Part shown: positions 1 to 6,047 of the stretch, in pieces
Layout of the letters: each line of letters begins with the position of its first letter
Position numbering within the stretch: the stretch's first letter is position 1
DNA from: an uncultured Collinsella sp.
Lineage (GTDB): Bacteria > Actinomycetota > Coriobacteriia > Coriobacteriales > Coriobacteriaceae
NCBI GenBank assembly: GCA_934643435.1
Contig: CAKUCJ010000010.1
Location: 1 to 13,442 of the forward strand
Length of the DNA stretch: 13,442 nucleotides
Direction: 5' to 3'
Translations under genes and position numbers: made by a program
Notes under the pieces: generated by a model
Told to the model about the DNA's origin: nothing
Database searches by the model: none
The model's input: only the letters and a program-made list of their open reading frames with translations

Positions 1-342
1 AACCTCACGGCTCTCATCGAGCCCCCATTCCGCACATCGGATTTGAAGATTCTCAACCGCACTGAGGGACTGGTATGTTCCGCTGGAATCTGGCACATAG
101 CCGACACGCGCCCGCATCAGGCTAAGCTCTCTTTTTGACTTGCCTCCAAAGAGCTCCACACTCCCCGATGACGGCTCACAGAGGCCCAATATGATTTTAA
201 TGAGCGTGCTTTTGCCCGCCCCGTTCGCACCAACAAGGGCACAGAGCTCAGACTGATGCACCTCGAAGGAAACGTCATGCAAAACACGTCGTTTCCCATA
301 GCGCTTTGACACCTTTGATAGCTTTATCGCTGATGCGTTCAT
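1..342 (-). CDS. ABC transporter ATP-binding protein, N-terminal part (runs off window)
   Basis: The 114 visible residues are the start of an ABC-type ATPase, the subunit that hydrolyses ATP on the cytoplasmic face of a membrane transporter. A Walker A motif GANGAGKST lies at residues 38-46, preceded by the usual beta-strand region (KVSKRYGKRRVLHDVSFEV) and followed by ILGLCEPSSGSV and GYVPD, which is the Q-loop region with Asp where many members have Gln or Glu. Signature and Walker B motifs lie outside the window, so integrity and substrate are unknown; the overall look is that of single-domain exporter or antibiotic/lantibiotic-immunity ATPases. The ATG at 342 has a strong GGGGG-containing ribosome site a few bases upstream. 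A promoter is visible at 381-409, so the gene is probably transcribed separately from the regulator genes at 483-1387, although the same regulator may control it. Confidence 0.93.
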   Translation of the reverse strand, partial: MNASAIKLSKVSKRYGKRRVLHDVSFEVHQSELCALVGANGAGKSTLIKIILGLCEPSSGSVELFGGKSKRELSLMRARVGYVPDSSGTYQSLSAVENLQIRCAEWGLDESREV

Positions 343-380
343 ATCGTTCCCCCTTTCTCTTATCGTATTTACTTTTAGTT

Positions 381-409
381 ATTGTTTGTCGATAACTTAT
401 ATTTGTCAA
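381..409 (-). promoter_or_regulatory. Probable sigma-70 promoter of the ABC gene, overlapped by a GTTATCG-type site
   Basis: On the minus strand a perfect -35 box TTGACA (404-409) is followed after 17 bases by AACAAT (381-386), a 4/6 match to the -10 box. An imperfect inverted repeat GTTAT (378-382) / ATAAC (392-396) overlaps the -10 and spacer. The heptamer GTTATCG (390-396, minus) also occurs upstream of the XRE/DUF2975 operon, so this could be an operator. Promoter inference is from consensus match only. Confidence 0.5.
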
Positions 410-416
410 GATAATC

Positions 417-447
417 TCAAAAGATAGAGCCCGTGTTAGACACGGGC
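417..447 (-). terminator. Probable intrinsic terminator of the DUF2975-XRE operon
   Basis: A perfect 8-bp stem GCCCGTGT / ACACGGGC (429-436 and 440-447) with a TAG/CTA triloop lies about 35 bases after the XRE stop codon. On the minus strand it is followed by TCTATCTTTTGAG, a modest U-rich tail. It separates the regulator operon from the ABC gene. Confidence 0.6.
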
Positions 448-482
448 CCCATCGCACTGATATTTCGTTTTAGCTTTTCGCC

Positions 483-818
483 TTATGCTACTTCGTCGCT
501 CAAATCGACAGCAAAGACTGATGTCGGAAGCGACGCCTCGTTGCCTCCGCCATCCCGCATCTGTCTCACGACATTTTTTGCACGCTCGACAATAAGCTCC
601 TCAAGCTCTTTTTCGCTCACACGCTGAATAATATCTCCCGGTTGACAATCAAGTTCATCACAGATATCGAGAAGCGTCTTTAGGCGAATAGCTTTTATCT
701 TTCCGTTTCTTAGCTTTGAAATATTAGCCGGAGTATGCCCCGTCGCCCGGATCAGATCGGCACTGGTCTTTCCGGTCTTAAGCAGCTGCGTCTCAAGCTC
801 GATGATGAGATAGCTCAT
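483..818 (-). CDS. XRE/Cro-C1 family transcriptional regulator (YozG-like)
   Basis: A 111-residue DNA-binding protein. Residues 5-66 form a helix-turn-helix of the Cro/C1 type: LIRATGHTPANISKLRNGK includes the turn and recognition helix, followed by IKAIRLKTLLDICDELDCQPGDII, the typical last helices of YozG-like regulators. Residues 67-111 are an acidic extension with no recognised domain. The ATG at 818 follows an AGGAGG ribosome site that lies over the stop codon of the upstream gene, so the two are translationally linked. YozG-like regulators are commonly encoded beside DUF2975 membrane proteins, and the pair is seen here in the order membrane protein then regulator. Its target is unknown; autoregulation and control of the ABC gene downstream are plausible because a GTTATCG motif occurs in both upstream regions. 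Confidence 0.9.
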   Translation of the reverse strand: MSYLIIELETQLLKTGKTSADLIRATGHTPANISKLRNGKIKAIRLKTLLDICDELDCQPGDIIQRVSEKELEELIVERAKNVVRQMRDGGGNEASLPTSVFAVDLSDEVA

Positions 819-826
819 GTTTCCTC

Positions 827-1387
827 CTACACAAGCTCGTCAGACTGCTCTTGGAGCAGCGAGGCATAACTCCAGATCGCCGAGATAAACAAACAGACAA
901 CCGCGCCGATAAACGACCCCGCATCAAAGGTAGCGCCTTGGCAAATCTCAATAACGAAGGAATGAGGCACGATGTAAAGCTCTAGTCCACCAATGGTGAG
1001 ATTGACCGATCCATAGGCACCAACAAGCGAAACCACGGCGTTTACAGCAAAGGCAAGCGCAAGAACACGGATAAGCCGCACATGCGTCCTGGTAAAGGGC
1101 GAGACGCCCCGCGAGATGTTACGGCTGATTCCGCACAAAACGACAAGCGAAACACCCGCGACAAGCGCCATGCACAGTCCGCTTGGGATAACGATGCGCC
1201 CGCCATCGAGAAGCGTCACGACACCGAAAGAATCGACGGAAGCAACGTTTGCAATCGCATACCAGATCACGTAAACAACCAACGCGGCAAAAGCGACGAG
1301 CATTCCCGCAAAAACGACCGTCATGCAAAAACCGAGCTTCCTGATATTTTCGCGCGCCTTGGTCATGCGCTGAACGCTGTTGGACAT
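827..1387 (-). CDS. DUF2975 family integral membrane protein
   Basis: A 186-residue protein with four likely transmembrane helices at about 19-45, 67-88, 102-122 and 159-179. Between helices 2 and 3 it has SRGVSPFTRTHVRLIRV, resembling the conserved PF...N...LR region of DUF2975 proteins, and it sits directly before a YozG-like regulator as that family usually does. The start was set at the ATG at 1387, preceded by GAGGGTGAG, rather than at a further upstream codon at 1486, whose extension is Cys/Arg-rich and lacks a ribosome site. Function of the family is not established; a role in sensing or modulating the paired regulator is a guess from context. Eight bases separate its stop from the regulator's start. 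Confidence 0.82.
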   Translation of the reverse strand: MSNSVQRMTKARENIRKLGFCMTVVFAGMLVAFAALVVYVIWYAIANVASVDSFGVVTLLDGGRIVIPSGLCMALVAGVSLVVLCGISRNISRGVSPFTRTHVRLIRVLALAFAVNAVVSLVGAYGSVNLTIGGLELYIVPHSFVIEICQGATFDAGSFIGAVVCLFISAIWSYASLLQEQSDELV

Positions 1388-1408
1388 ACACTCACCCTCA
1401 TTGAACCT

Positions 1409-1440
1409 ATCGTTATCGGAATAGTTTATCGAACAACGAT
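1409..1440 (-). promoter_or_regulatory. Candidate operator region upstream of the DUF2975-XRE operon
   Basis: Reading the plus strand, GTTATCG (1412-1418) is followed by GTTTATCG (1424-1431), a tandem near-repeat, and the outer hexamers ATCGTT (1409-1414) and AACGAT (1435-1440) are complementary. GTTATCG recurs within the ABC-gene promoter. No convincing -35/-10 pair could be assigned here. Assignment to the XRE protein is inference. Confidence 0.35.
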
Positions 1441-1529
1441 ATGGATTGCATGCGGAAAGCCCCGCCAGTGCGCATAGCCCACTCACTAATCAGAATGGGT
1501 GAGAGTGGATTTTTGGACACGTATCGAAC

Positions 1530-1593
1530 GAGAGTGGATAATCTCCCACTTTGAGGCCGCCACCGGGCCTAAAACGGGAGATTATCCACTCTC
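1530..1593. repeat. 64-nt near-perfect palindrome (REP/MITE-like intergenic element)
   Basis: Arms GAGAGTGGATAATCTCCC (1530-1547) and its exact complement (1576-1593) form an 18-bp stem; the 28-nt interior adds a 3-bp stretch and a 5-bp AGGCC/GGCCT stem capped by 7 nt. The first ten bases, GAGAGTGGAT, occur again as a direct copy at 1501-1510. There is no T-run on either side, so it is not a typical terminator, although it is the only strong hairpin downstream of the Hpt gene. It lies in a 274-base gene-free gap (1388-1661). Confidence 0.7.
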
Positions 1594-1661
1594 ATAGTCA
1601 TTGGGGACGCCCTTTTATGTCTACATCAACGGACTCTGGGCGGCACAAGGCCTACAAGCCC

Positions 1662-2018
1662 TTACTCAGCCGCCTCACGCAGGGCCGACATCGTTGCCGC
1701 ATACTGCTGCCGTAGCGCATGTATCCCATCACGGGCGCCGTCAACGGTATCGGCATCGCGCAACGCCTCGGTCACCACAACCGCCGGCTCGTACAGATTG
1801 TCGAACCCCAGGTTCTGGCTCACGCCCTTGAGCGTATGCACGGCCATAAACGCACTCTCGGCGTCTCCTGCCGCCATAGCGGCCTCGAACTTGTCCATGC
1901 TCTCATCATCCAGGAACTTAAGGGCAAAGCGGGCGAGCATCTCCTCGCCCATCAGCCGAACGGATGCGCCATCGTAATCGGCGCCGATCTTCTCATACGC
2001 TTCACGCATGGAAATCAT
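1662..2018 (-). CDS. Stand-alone histidine phosphotransfer (Hpt) protein
   Basis: A 118-residue all-helical protein with the Hpt signature AVHTLKGVSQNLG; His61 is the expected phosphoacceptor and Lys64-Gly65 the conserved pair after it. Hpt proteins carry phosphoryl groups between receiver domains or from hybrid kinases in the cytoplasm. The ATG at 2018 follows AAGGAG with a spacer of about 9 bases; the ATG three codons later would be too far. The gene begins 23 bases after the stop of the REC/HD-GYP gene, so it is almost certainly cotranscribed and its natural partner is probably that receiver domain. No histidine kinase is present in the window. No clear terminator follows, only the palindrome at 1530-1593. 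Confidence 0.88.
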   Translation of the reverse strand: MISMREAYEKIGADYDGASVRLMGEEMLARFALKFLDDESMDKFEAAMAAGDAESAFMAVHTLKGVSQNLGFDNLYEPAVVVTEALRDADTVDGARDGIHALRQQYAATMSALREAAE

Positions 2019-2041
2019 GGAATGAAACTCCTTCGATCAAA

Positions 2042-3922
2042 CTAAATCGTGGGAAACGCGACAACGTCGGCAGGGCGTGCCAGCGTTTCGGCAATACGAT
2101 CCTGCACCTCGAGCAGGCAGTCGAGCAGTAGCGGGTTAAACTCACCGCACTTGCCGTCCAGAATCATCTGAATCGCTTCCTGGTGCGGGATGGCGTCCTT
2201 GTACACGCGCACGCTCGTGAGCGCATCGTATACGTCGGCCACCGAAACCACCTGCGCGGCGATGGGGATATCGTTGCCCTTAAGGCCGTCGGGATAGCCC
2301 TTGCCGTCCCAGCGCTCGTGGTGCCAGCGCGCGATCTGGTACGCGTACTCCAGCAAGGGATTGCCGGCGTGTTGGCGGCCCAACTCAAGCAGCATATCGG
2401 CACCGAGGGTGGTGTGCGTCTTCATGATCTCGAACTCCTCGGACGTCAGGCGTCCGGGCTTGTTGAGGATCGCATCGTCGATCGACATCTTGCCGATATC
2501 GTGCAATGCCGAGGCCATGGCGATCGTGGAACGCTGTTCGTTGTCGAGCGGGAACTTGTCGCTGCGATGCACCAGGCAGCCCAACAGCAGCTCGGTCAGC
2601 TTTTCGATATGCGTGACATGTAGGCCGCTCTCGCCGTTGCGGAGCTCCATGACGCCGGCCATGATATCGATCAGCATGCGGCTGTTCTTGACGCGCTCGT
2701 TGTACTGCTGAGACAGCAGGCTCGTCAGACGACGCTGCTTGGCATACAGGCGGATGGTATTACTCACGCGGCGGCGCACGACGCGCGCGTTGAACGGACG
2801 GTTGATGTAATCCGATGCACCCAGCTCGTAGGCGCGCAGCACCACGTCGTCGGAATCTTCGCTCGAAATCATAATGACGGGCAGGTTATCGGCGGCAGAT
2901 CGACGTGACAGATCGCCCAGCACCTCAAAGCCGTTCATGCCCGGCATGACGATGTCGAGCAGCACAAGCGATAGCTCATCGCCGTAGCGGTCGACCATAT
3001 CGAGCGCCGCGCGGCCGTTGTCCGCCTCCAGGATGCGGTACTCGTCCTTGAGCATCTCGTTGAGGATGACACGGTTCATCTCGGAGTCATCGACGATAAG
3101 AATCGAAGGCTTATCGCTTTGGAAGGTCTCGATTGCATCGGCGTCAGTCACGACCGTACCGGGCTTTGCCTTGGCATGGCTCAACAATTGGACCGCGCGG
3201 CTTACGCCCTCGTCGACCGTCTCGCCATTGATGTGAACACCGCCCACGCATGCCGTAAGGCTTACATGCTCGTGGCCGGGGACAATCGTGGCGTGGACGG
3301 CATCGGATACATGACGCAGACGACGGGCGAAGTCATCGGAGGGGATATTGGGCATGACGGTCACGAACTTGTCGCAGCCAAGGCGCACAAGCTCGTCAGT
3401 CGAGCGAATGCCGCTGCGAATGGCTGCCGCCACAGCGCCGAGCGCGAGATCGCCGGCATGACGGCCACAGGTATCGTTGAAGACCCTAAAATCATCGAGG
3501 TCGATCATCGCCACGCCGGCGTTCATGCGGGCACTACGAAGCTTTTCCTCGTAATATCGGCGATTACGAACGCTCGTCAGCACATCGGTGTAGACAAGAT
3601 CCTCTTCTGTGGTCTCTTGCTCATCGATAGGGCGCACCATCAGCAAAACGTGAGGCTCGCCCTCGACCGTCAAAGAGCGCACACGGGCACGGTACTCAAC
3701 GCCGTCGTTGAGCAGCCGCTCCGATATCTCATCGGAGCTTGCCATGGCCTCAAGACTTGACTGGCGCAGGCAAGGGCACCGATCGCCGGCGAGCAGGCAG
3801 TTGCGGTCGCTCTTGACCTGATCGGCAGACAGCAGACGCACCACGGGGTAGATCTTCGCGGCACGGGCAACCTCGGCGGCAGCCTCCTCGTCGCTTAGAT
3901 TGGCCTCGTGATTATTGAGCAT
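2042..3922 (-). CDS. PAS-like/degenerate GGDEF/REC/HD-GYP cyclic-di-GMP signalling protein
   Basis: A 626-residue cytoplasmic protein with four parts. Residues 1-105 are PAS-like and contain a cysteine cluster (Cys42, Cys49, Cys51 in NCLLAGDRCPCL). Residues 111-255 are a GGDEF domain retaining IDLDDF and ND.CGRHAGD, but the catalytic motif reads GCDKF (182-186), so it is probably not a working diguanylate cyclase. Residues 273-390 are a receiver domain with Asp278-Asp279 and phosphoacceptor Asp323 (LLDIVMP); the usual KPF is RPF. Residues 415-611 are an intact HD-GYP domain with HDIGK (474-478) and HHERWDGKGYPDGL (534-547), the metal and active-site motifs of c-di-GMP phosphodiesterases. The likely role is phosphorylation-controlled c-di-GMP breakdown with the GGDEF part sensing or scaffolding. 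The ATG at 3922 has AAGGGG six bases upstream, favouring it over a TTG at 3937. The Hpt gene follows. Confidence 0.93.
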   Translation of the reverse strand: MLNNHEANLSDEEAAAEVARAAKIYPVVRLLSADQVKSDRNCLLAGDRCPCLRQSSLEAMASSDEISERLLNDGVEYRARVRSLTVEGEPHVLLMVRPIDEQETTEEDLVYTDVLTSVRNRRYYEEKLRSARMNAGVAMIDLDDFRVFNDTCGRHAGDLALGAVAAAIRSGIRSTDELVRLGCDKFVTVMPNIPSDDFARRLRHVSDAVHATIVPGHEHVSLTACVGGVHINGETVDEGVSRAVQLLSHAKAKPGTVVTDADAIETFQSDKPSILIVDDSEMNRVILNEMLKDEYRILEADNGRAALDMVDRYGDELSLVLLDIVMPGMNGFEVLGDLSRRSAADNLPVIMISSEDSDDVVLRAYELGASDYINRPFNARVVRRRVSNTIRLYAKQRRLTSLLSQQYNERVKNSRMLIDIMAGVMELRNGESGLHVTHIEKLTELLLGCLVHRSDKFPLDNEQRSTIAMASALHDIGKMSIDDAILNKPGRLTSEEFEIMKTHTTLGADMLLELGRQHAGNPLLEYAYQIARWHHERWDGKGYPDGLKGNDIPIAAQVVSVADVYDALTSVRVYKDAIPHQEAIQMILDGKCGEFNPLLLDCLLEVQDRIAETLARPADVVAFPTI

Positions 3923-3945
3923 ATGGGGCCCCTTCAATCGTTGCG

Positions 3946-3984
3946 TTTGATAGCAGTTGGTATCAAATGGTACAAGGGTAGCAT
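3946..3984 (-). promoter_or_regulatory. Candidate promoter/operator upstream of the HD-GYP gene
   Basis: An inverted repeat TTTGATA (3946-3952) / TATCAAA (3961-3967) with an 8-nt spacer lies 24 bases before the start codon. On the minus strand TTGTAC, 17 bases, then TATCAA gives a weak sigma-70-like arrangement whose -10 falls inside the repeat. The rest of the 200-base gap (3923-4122) holds a 7-bp stem ATACCGT/ACGGTAT with a 21-nt loop (4010-4044) and nothing else I can assign. Confidence 0.3.
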
Positions 3985-4122
3985 CTTGTCGATGCAGGTA
4001 AGCACGTGAATACCGTTACATTTTCATGAGTTGGCAGACGGTATGTTTGGAGGTGCAGGCGCAAGGTTTTGAGGGCATTTGTTAACACCGCCGAAACGCT
4101 TGCGAGTGGGTTGGCGCGACTG

Positions 4123-4920
4123 CTACGACCCCAGGATTCCGCGGACGGCCTGGGCCGCCGGCGCCGGGCGATCGCGCAGGCCGTTATGCGCTCCAGGAAT
4201 CGTCACGAGCGGGCAGTTCAGGAGCTCTGCAGCCGCTCGCGTGCCCACCTCGCGGGTCGTGCCAATCGAAAGCTCGCCCAAGAGCACGGCCGCCATGGCC
4301 TTTGATGCGCGAACGCGGTCCCAATCGGGAACGTAAGTCATGTTGATCCCGTATTCGTTTGCCATAAAGCTACGCCCATTGCGCAGAGCGTGCTTGGCTT
4401 CCGCCTCGGTTGTTTTGGGAGCTTCGGGATCTGGGTCGCCGATGGCACCCAGGAAGGCCCTCAATGCCCTCGAGACCTTCCCCGCTGCAATCATGTCGAG
4501 CAAAACAGGGGCCGCGCCCAGGCCAACGCCCTCGCCCGTCACGGCGGGCTCGTGCAGGATCGCACGCGAAACGACGGCCGGATTTGTACGAAGAAGCTCC
4601 AGGGCCACCAGCGTACCGGCACTGTGCGCGAGCACATTTGCCGGAGCGCCGATGTGCTCGATAACGGCTTGCAGGTCGGCAGCCTGAACGACGAGGTCAT
4701 AGCGACCGTCCGCAGCATCGCTGCTCTCACCGCAGCCGCGGCGATCGTAGGCAATTACGCGGTAGTCGCGGCTGAGCTCGCGGGCGATGCCGTCAAAAAA
4801 GACGCCATCGACGCAGGCTCCGTGCACGCATACCAGAGCAGGCGCATCGAGCGGCATGTCCGGGCGCGCATACTCGCGACATGCAATCGTGGTGCCCTCA
4901 TTCTCAACCGTAAAATCCAT
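4123..4920 (-). CDS. Alpha/beta hydrolase fold protein (small esterase-like)
   Basis: A 265-residue protein with the alpha/beta hydrolase fold. The HG oxyanion element is at 33-34 (LVCVHGACVDGVFF), followed by YDRRGCGES (58-66) as in small epoxide hydrolase/haloperoxidase-like members. The nucleophile elbow is AHSAG with Ser100, and the late catalytic histidine is probably His245 in IPGAHNG. The acid is not obvious: the usual position after strand 6 reads LLGELS (Glu216), so the triad may be unconventional. There is no signal peptide, so it should be cytoplasmic. Substrate cannot be read from the sequence. It stands alone, 200 bases before the signalling operon and downstream of a palindrome-rich gap. 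The ATG at 4920 has GGGGA seven bases upstream. Confidence 0.88.
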   Translation of the reverse strand: MDFTVENEGTTIACREYARPDMPLDAPALVCVHGACVDGVFFDGIARELSRDYRVIAYDRRGCGESSDAADGRYDLVVQAADLQAVIEHIGAPANVLAHSAGTLVALELLRTNPAVVSRAILHEPAVTGEGVGLGAAPVLLDMIAAGKVSRALRAFLGAIGDPDPEAPKTTEAEAKHALRNGRSFMANEYGINMTYVPDWDRVRASKAMAAVLLGELSIGTTREVGTRAAAELLNCPLVTIPGAHNGLRDRPAPAAQAVRGILGS

Positions 4921-4938
4921 ACTGTGTCCCCATCGTCA

Positions 4939-4985
4939 ATGGCACCAGACCGCGCCGAGGTGCGACTCGACCGGTCTGGTGCCAT
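4939..4985. repeat. Palindrome upstream of the alpha/beta hydrolase
   Basis: ATGGCACCAGACCG (4939-4952) and its exact complement (4972-4985) form a 14-bp stem; inside the 19-nt loop CGAG/CTCG (4956-4959, 4966-4969) adds a 4-bp tip around GTGCGA. No T-run follows on either strand. It begins 18 bases upstream of the hydrolase start codon, so it lies in or next to the 5' leader. Confidence 0.6.
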
Positions 4986-5044
4986 GTTACGCATACTTAA
5001 ATGCGTTTACTGTACCCGACTCGCGCCCTTTCATGACAGGGTTC

Positions 5045-5168
5045 CGGAAGTGCGGGGAAAAATCGAAAACCGGTAAGCACAACTGGTTTTTTGTCAACAA
5101 AACCCCAGGTCACAGATGGCCAAAATGGTTGTCTGGTCGGCAAGTTCTCGGTTTTCCCCTCACTTCCG
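5045..5168. repeat. 124-nt structured inverted-repeat element
   Basis: Outer arms CGGAAGTGCGGGGAAAA (5045-5061) and TTTTCCCCTCACTTCCG (5152-5168) pair at 16 of 17 positions. The left arm continues into a second GAAAACCG that can alternatively pair with CGGTTTTC of the right arm, as if about 9 bases were duplicated there. The interior has further hairpins: AAAACC..GGTTTT (5066-5090), TTTTG/CAAAA around TCAA, and CAGATGGCCA (5113-5122) pairing fully with TGGTTGTCTG (5126-5135) if G-U is allowed. It looks like a repeat element or structured RNA. Confidence 0.5.
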
Positions 5169-5296
5169 AAATATGGCTTTGCGAGACTTACGTCGGTCGG
5201 TCCCATGGGCCAGAAACAGTGGGTTCAAAGCGCTGGATGGAATCATTGCTATCCCCTCTCGCAACAAGTCCCGAATGTATGGACAGATGGAAGACG

Positions 5297-5335
5297 AAAA
5301 AATCGACCGGACAATCTTGCAAAAGACGTCCGGTC
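5297..5335 (-). terminator. Intrinsic terminator of acpS
   Basis: A perfect 8-bp GC-rich stem GACCGGAC / GTCCGGTC (5305-5312 and 5328-5335) with a 15-nt loop starts 14 bases after the acpS stop codon. On the minus strand it is followed by GA and six T residues (5297-5302). Orientation and tail fit Rho-independent termination of acpS. Confidence 0.85.
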
Positions 5336-5349
5336 TATACGAAATCAAG

Positions 5350-5724
5350 TTATTGCGCCAGCACGATAGCCGTGGCCAGATCTCGCTCGTTGGTAATGGA
5401 GACAAGCAACTCGGTTACATCAGCCTCGGCGAGCACCGACGCAAGTGGTCCCGCGAGCGTGATATGCGGTGCGCCGCTAACGTCTTCCAGTGTTTCAACG
5501 ATCCGCAAGTCGAAGCCTTCGGTCGTAAGGCGTGCCAAAGCCTTGAACGCCGCCTCCTTGACGGCAAACTTGCCGGCGAGGACTTGAGCCGTATCATGCC
5601 TTAAGGCAGCCTGGGTACATTCGGCCTCGGTGAAGGTGCGGCGAACGAACGCCCCGTCCAAGTCGGAACAAAGTCGGCGCATCTCCTCAATATCGACCGT
5701 ATCGATCCCTATACCTTTGACCAT
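5350..5724 (-). CDS. acpS: Holo-[acyl-carrier-protein] synthase
   Basis: A 124-residue protein of the AcpS-type phosphopantetheinyl transferases, which move 4'-phosphopantetheine from CoA to the serine of apo-ACP. The N-terminal GIGIDTVDIEEM contains Asp8, the expected Mg ligand; GKFAVKEAAFKAL (51-63) contains Glu57, the second ligand, in place of the common FAAKEAFSKAL; and LLVSITNERDLATAIVLA is the C-terminal strand, normally HVSISH..... The motifs are recognisable but diverged. The ATG at 5724 puts the conserved segment at residues 3-14 as in the family; a TTG 18 bases upstream is the alternative, and neither has a strong ribosome site. It is followed by a clear terminator and separated by 323 bases from the operon that encodes an ACP at 11083-11334, so it may be either the housekeeping enzyme or tied to that ACP. 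Confidence 0.92.
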   Translation of the reverse strand: MVKGIGIDTVDIEEMRRLCSDLDGAFVRRTFTEAECTQAALRHDTAQVLAGKFAVKEAAFKALARLTTEGFDLRIVETLEDVSGAPHITLAGPLASVLAEADVTELLVSITNERDLATAIVLAQ

Positions 5725-6047
5725 GTCGGGCCCATCTTTCAAAATCGAAACAACAGCGACGTTTCAGGATAATACCCCGCACCCAAACCAAAGAACACCG
5801 CGCATATACGACCGCTCGCTGGCACGGACAAAGATGTCCCAATGGAGGGTGTCGAAGCAGGACAAACCCGTCGGCACCGTCCCGCACCTCATATCCCCAA
5901 CGCCGTTGACGTGCGACTTTGCACCGAGCCGACATCCGCGACCTGTGCTTCTATCGCTCCCTTCTTCATGCAGCTGTACCTCACCGAAGGGACGAACCCT
6001 TGAAGCTTGAAAGGCGCGCTTTTGGCGATCCTTCTTGACGAAAATCT
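5725..6047. other. 323-base intergenic region between the MFS gene and acpS
   Basis: I see no gene here. Just after the MFS stop are two competing weak hairpins on the minus strand: AAGGG/CCCTT with a 5-nt loop (5987-6001) and TCCCTTC/GAAGGGA with a 21-nt loop (5958-5992). Neither has a T-run, so termination of the long operon is uncertain. TATTAT on the minus strand (5769-5774) lies about 45 bases before the acpS start and could be its -10 box, but no good -35 accompanies it. Confidence 0.5.

Larger units (their letters stand above)
4921..5349. other. 429-base gene-free region rich in palindromes
   Basis: No open frame here has a credible ribosome site or recognisable protein. The region holds, from right to left, the acpS terminator (5297-5335), a structured inverted-repeat element (5045-5168) and a second palindrome (4939-4985) just before the alpha/beta hydrolase start. 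The density of hairpins suggests inserted repeat elements rather than a conventional promoter region; I could not place a convincing promoter for the hydrolase gene. Confidence 0.6.

Noticed and set aside
1533..1590. Inverted TTATCCACT sequences as DnaA boxes of a replication origin
   Set aside because: Only two near-boxes, both explained as arms of one palindrome, with no AT-rich unwinding region and no dnaA, dnaN or rep gene nearby.
4997..5206. Minus-strand 69-codon open frame in the palindromic region
   Set aside because: It lies across the inverted-repeat element, has no good ribosome site and no known domain; its frame is explained by the repeat.
5200..5270. GGTTCAAA resembling a tRNA T-loop
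   Set aside because: The flanking 5-bp stem is imperfect and no acceptor, D or anticodon arms can be drawn around it.
4787..5604. Long plus-strand open frames opposite the alpha/beta hydrolase leader and acpS
   Set aside because: They run antisense through acpS and the palindromic gap, have no ribosome sites and no recognisable domains; acpS motifs on the minus strand are clear.
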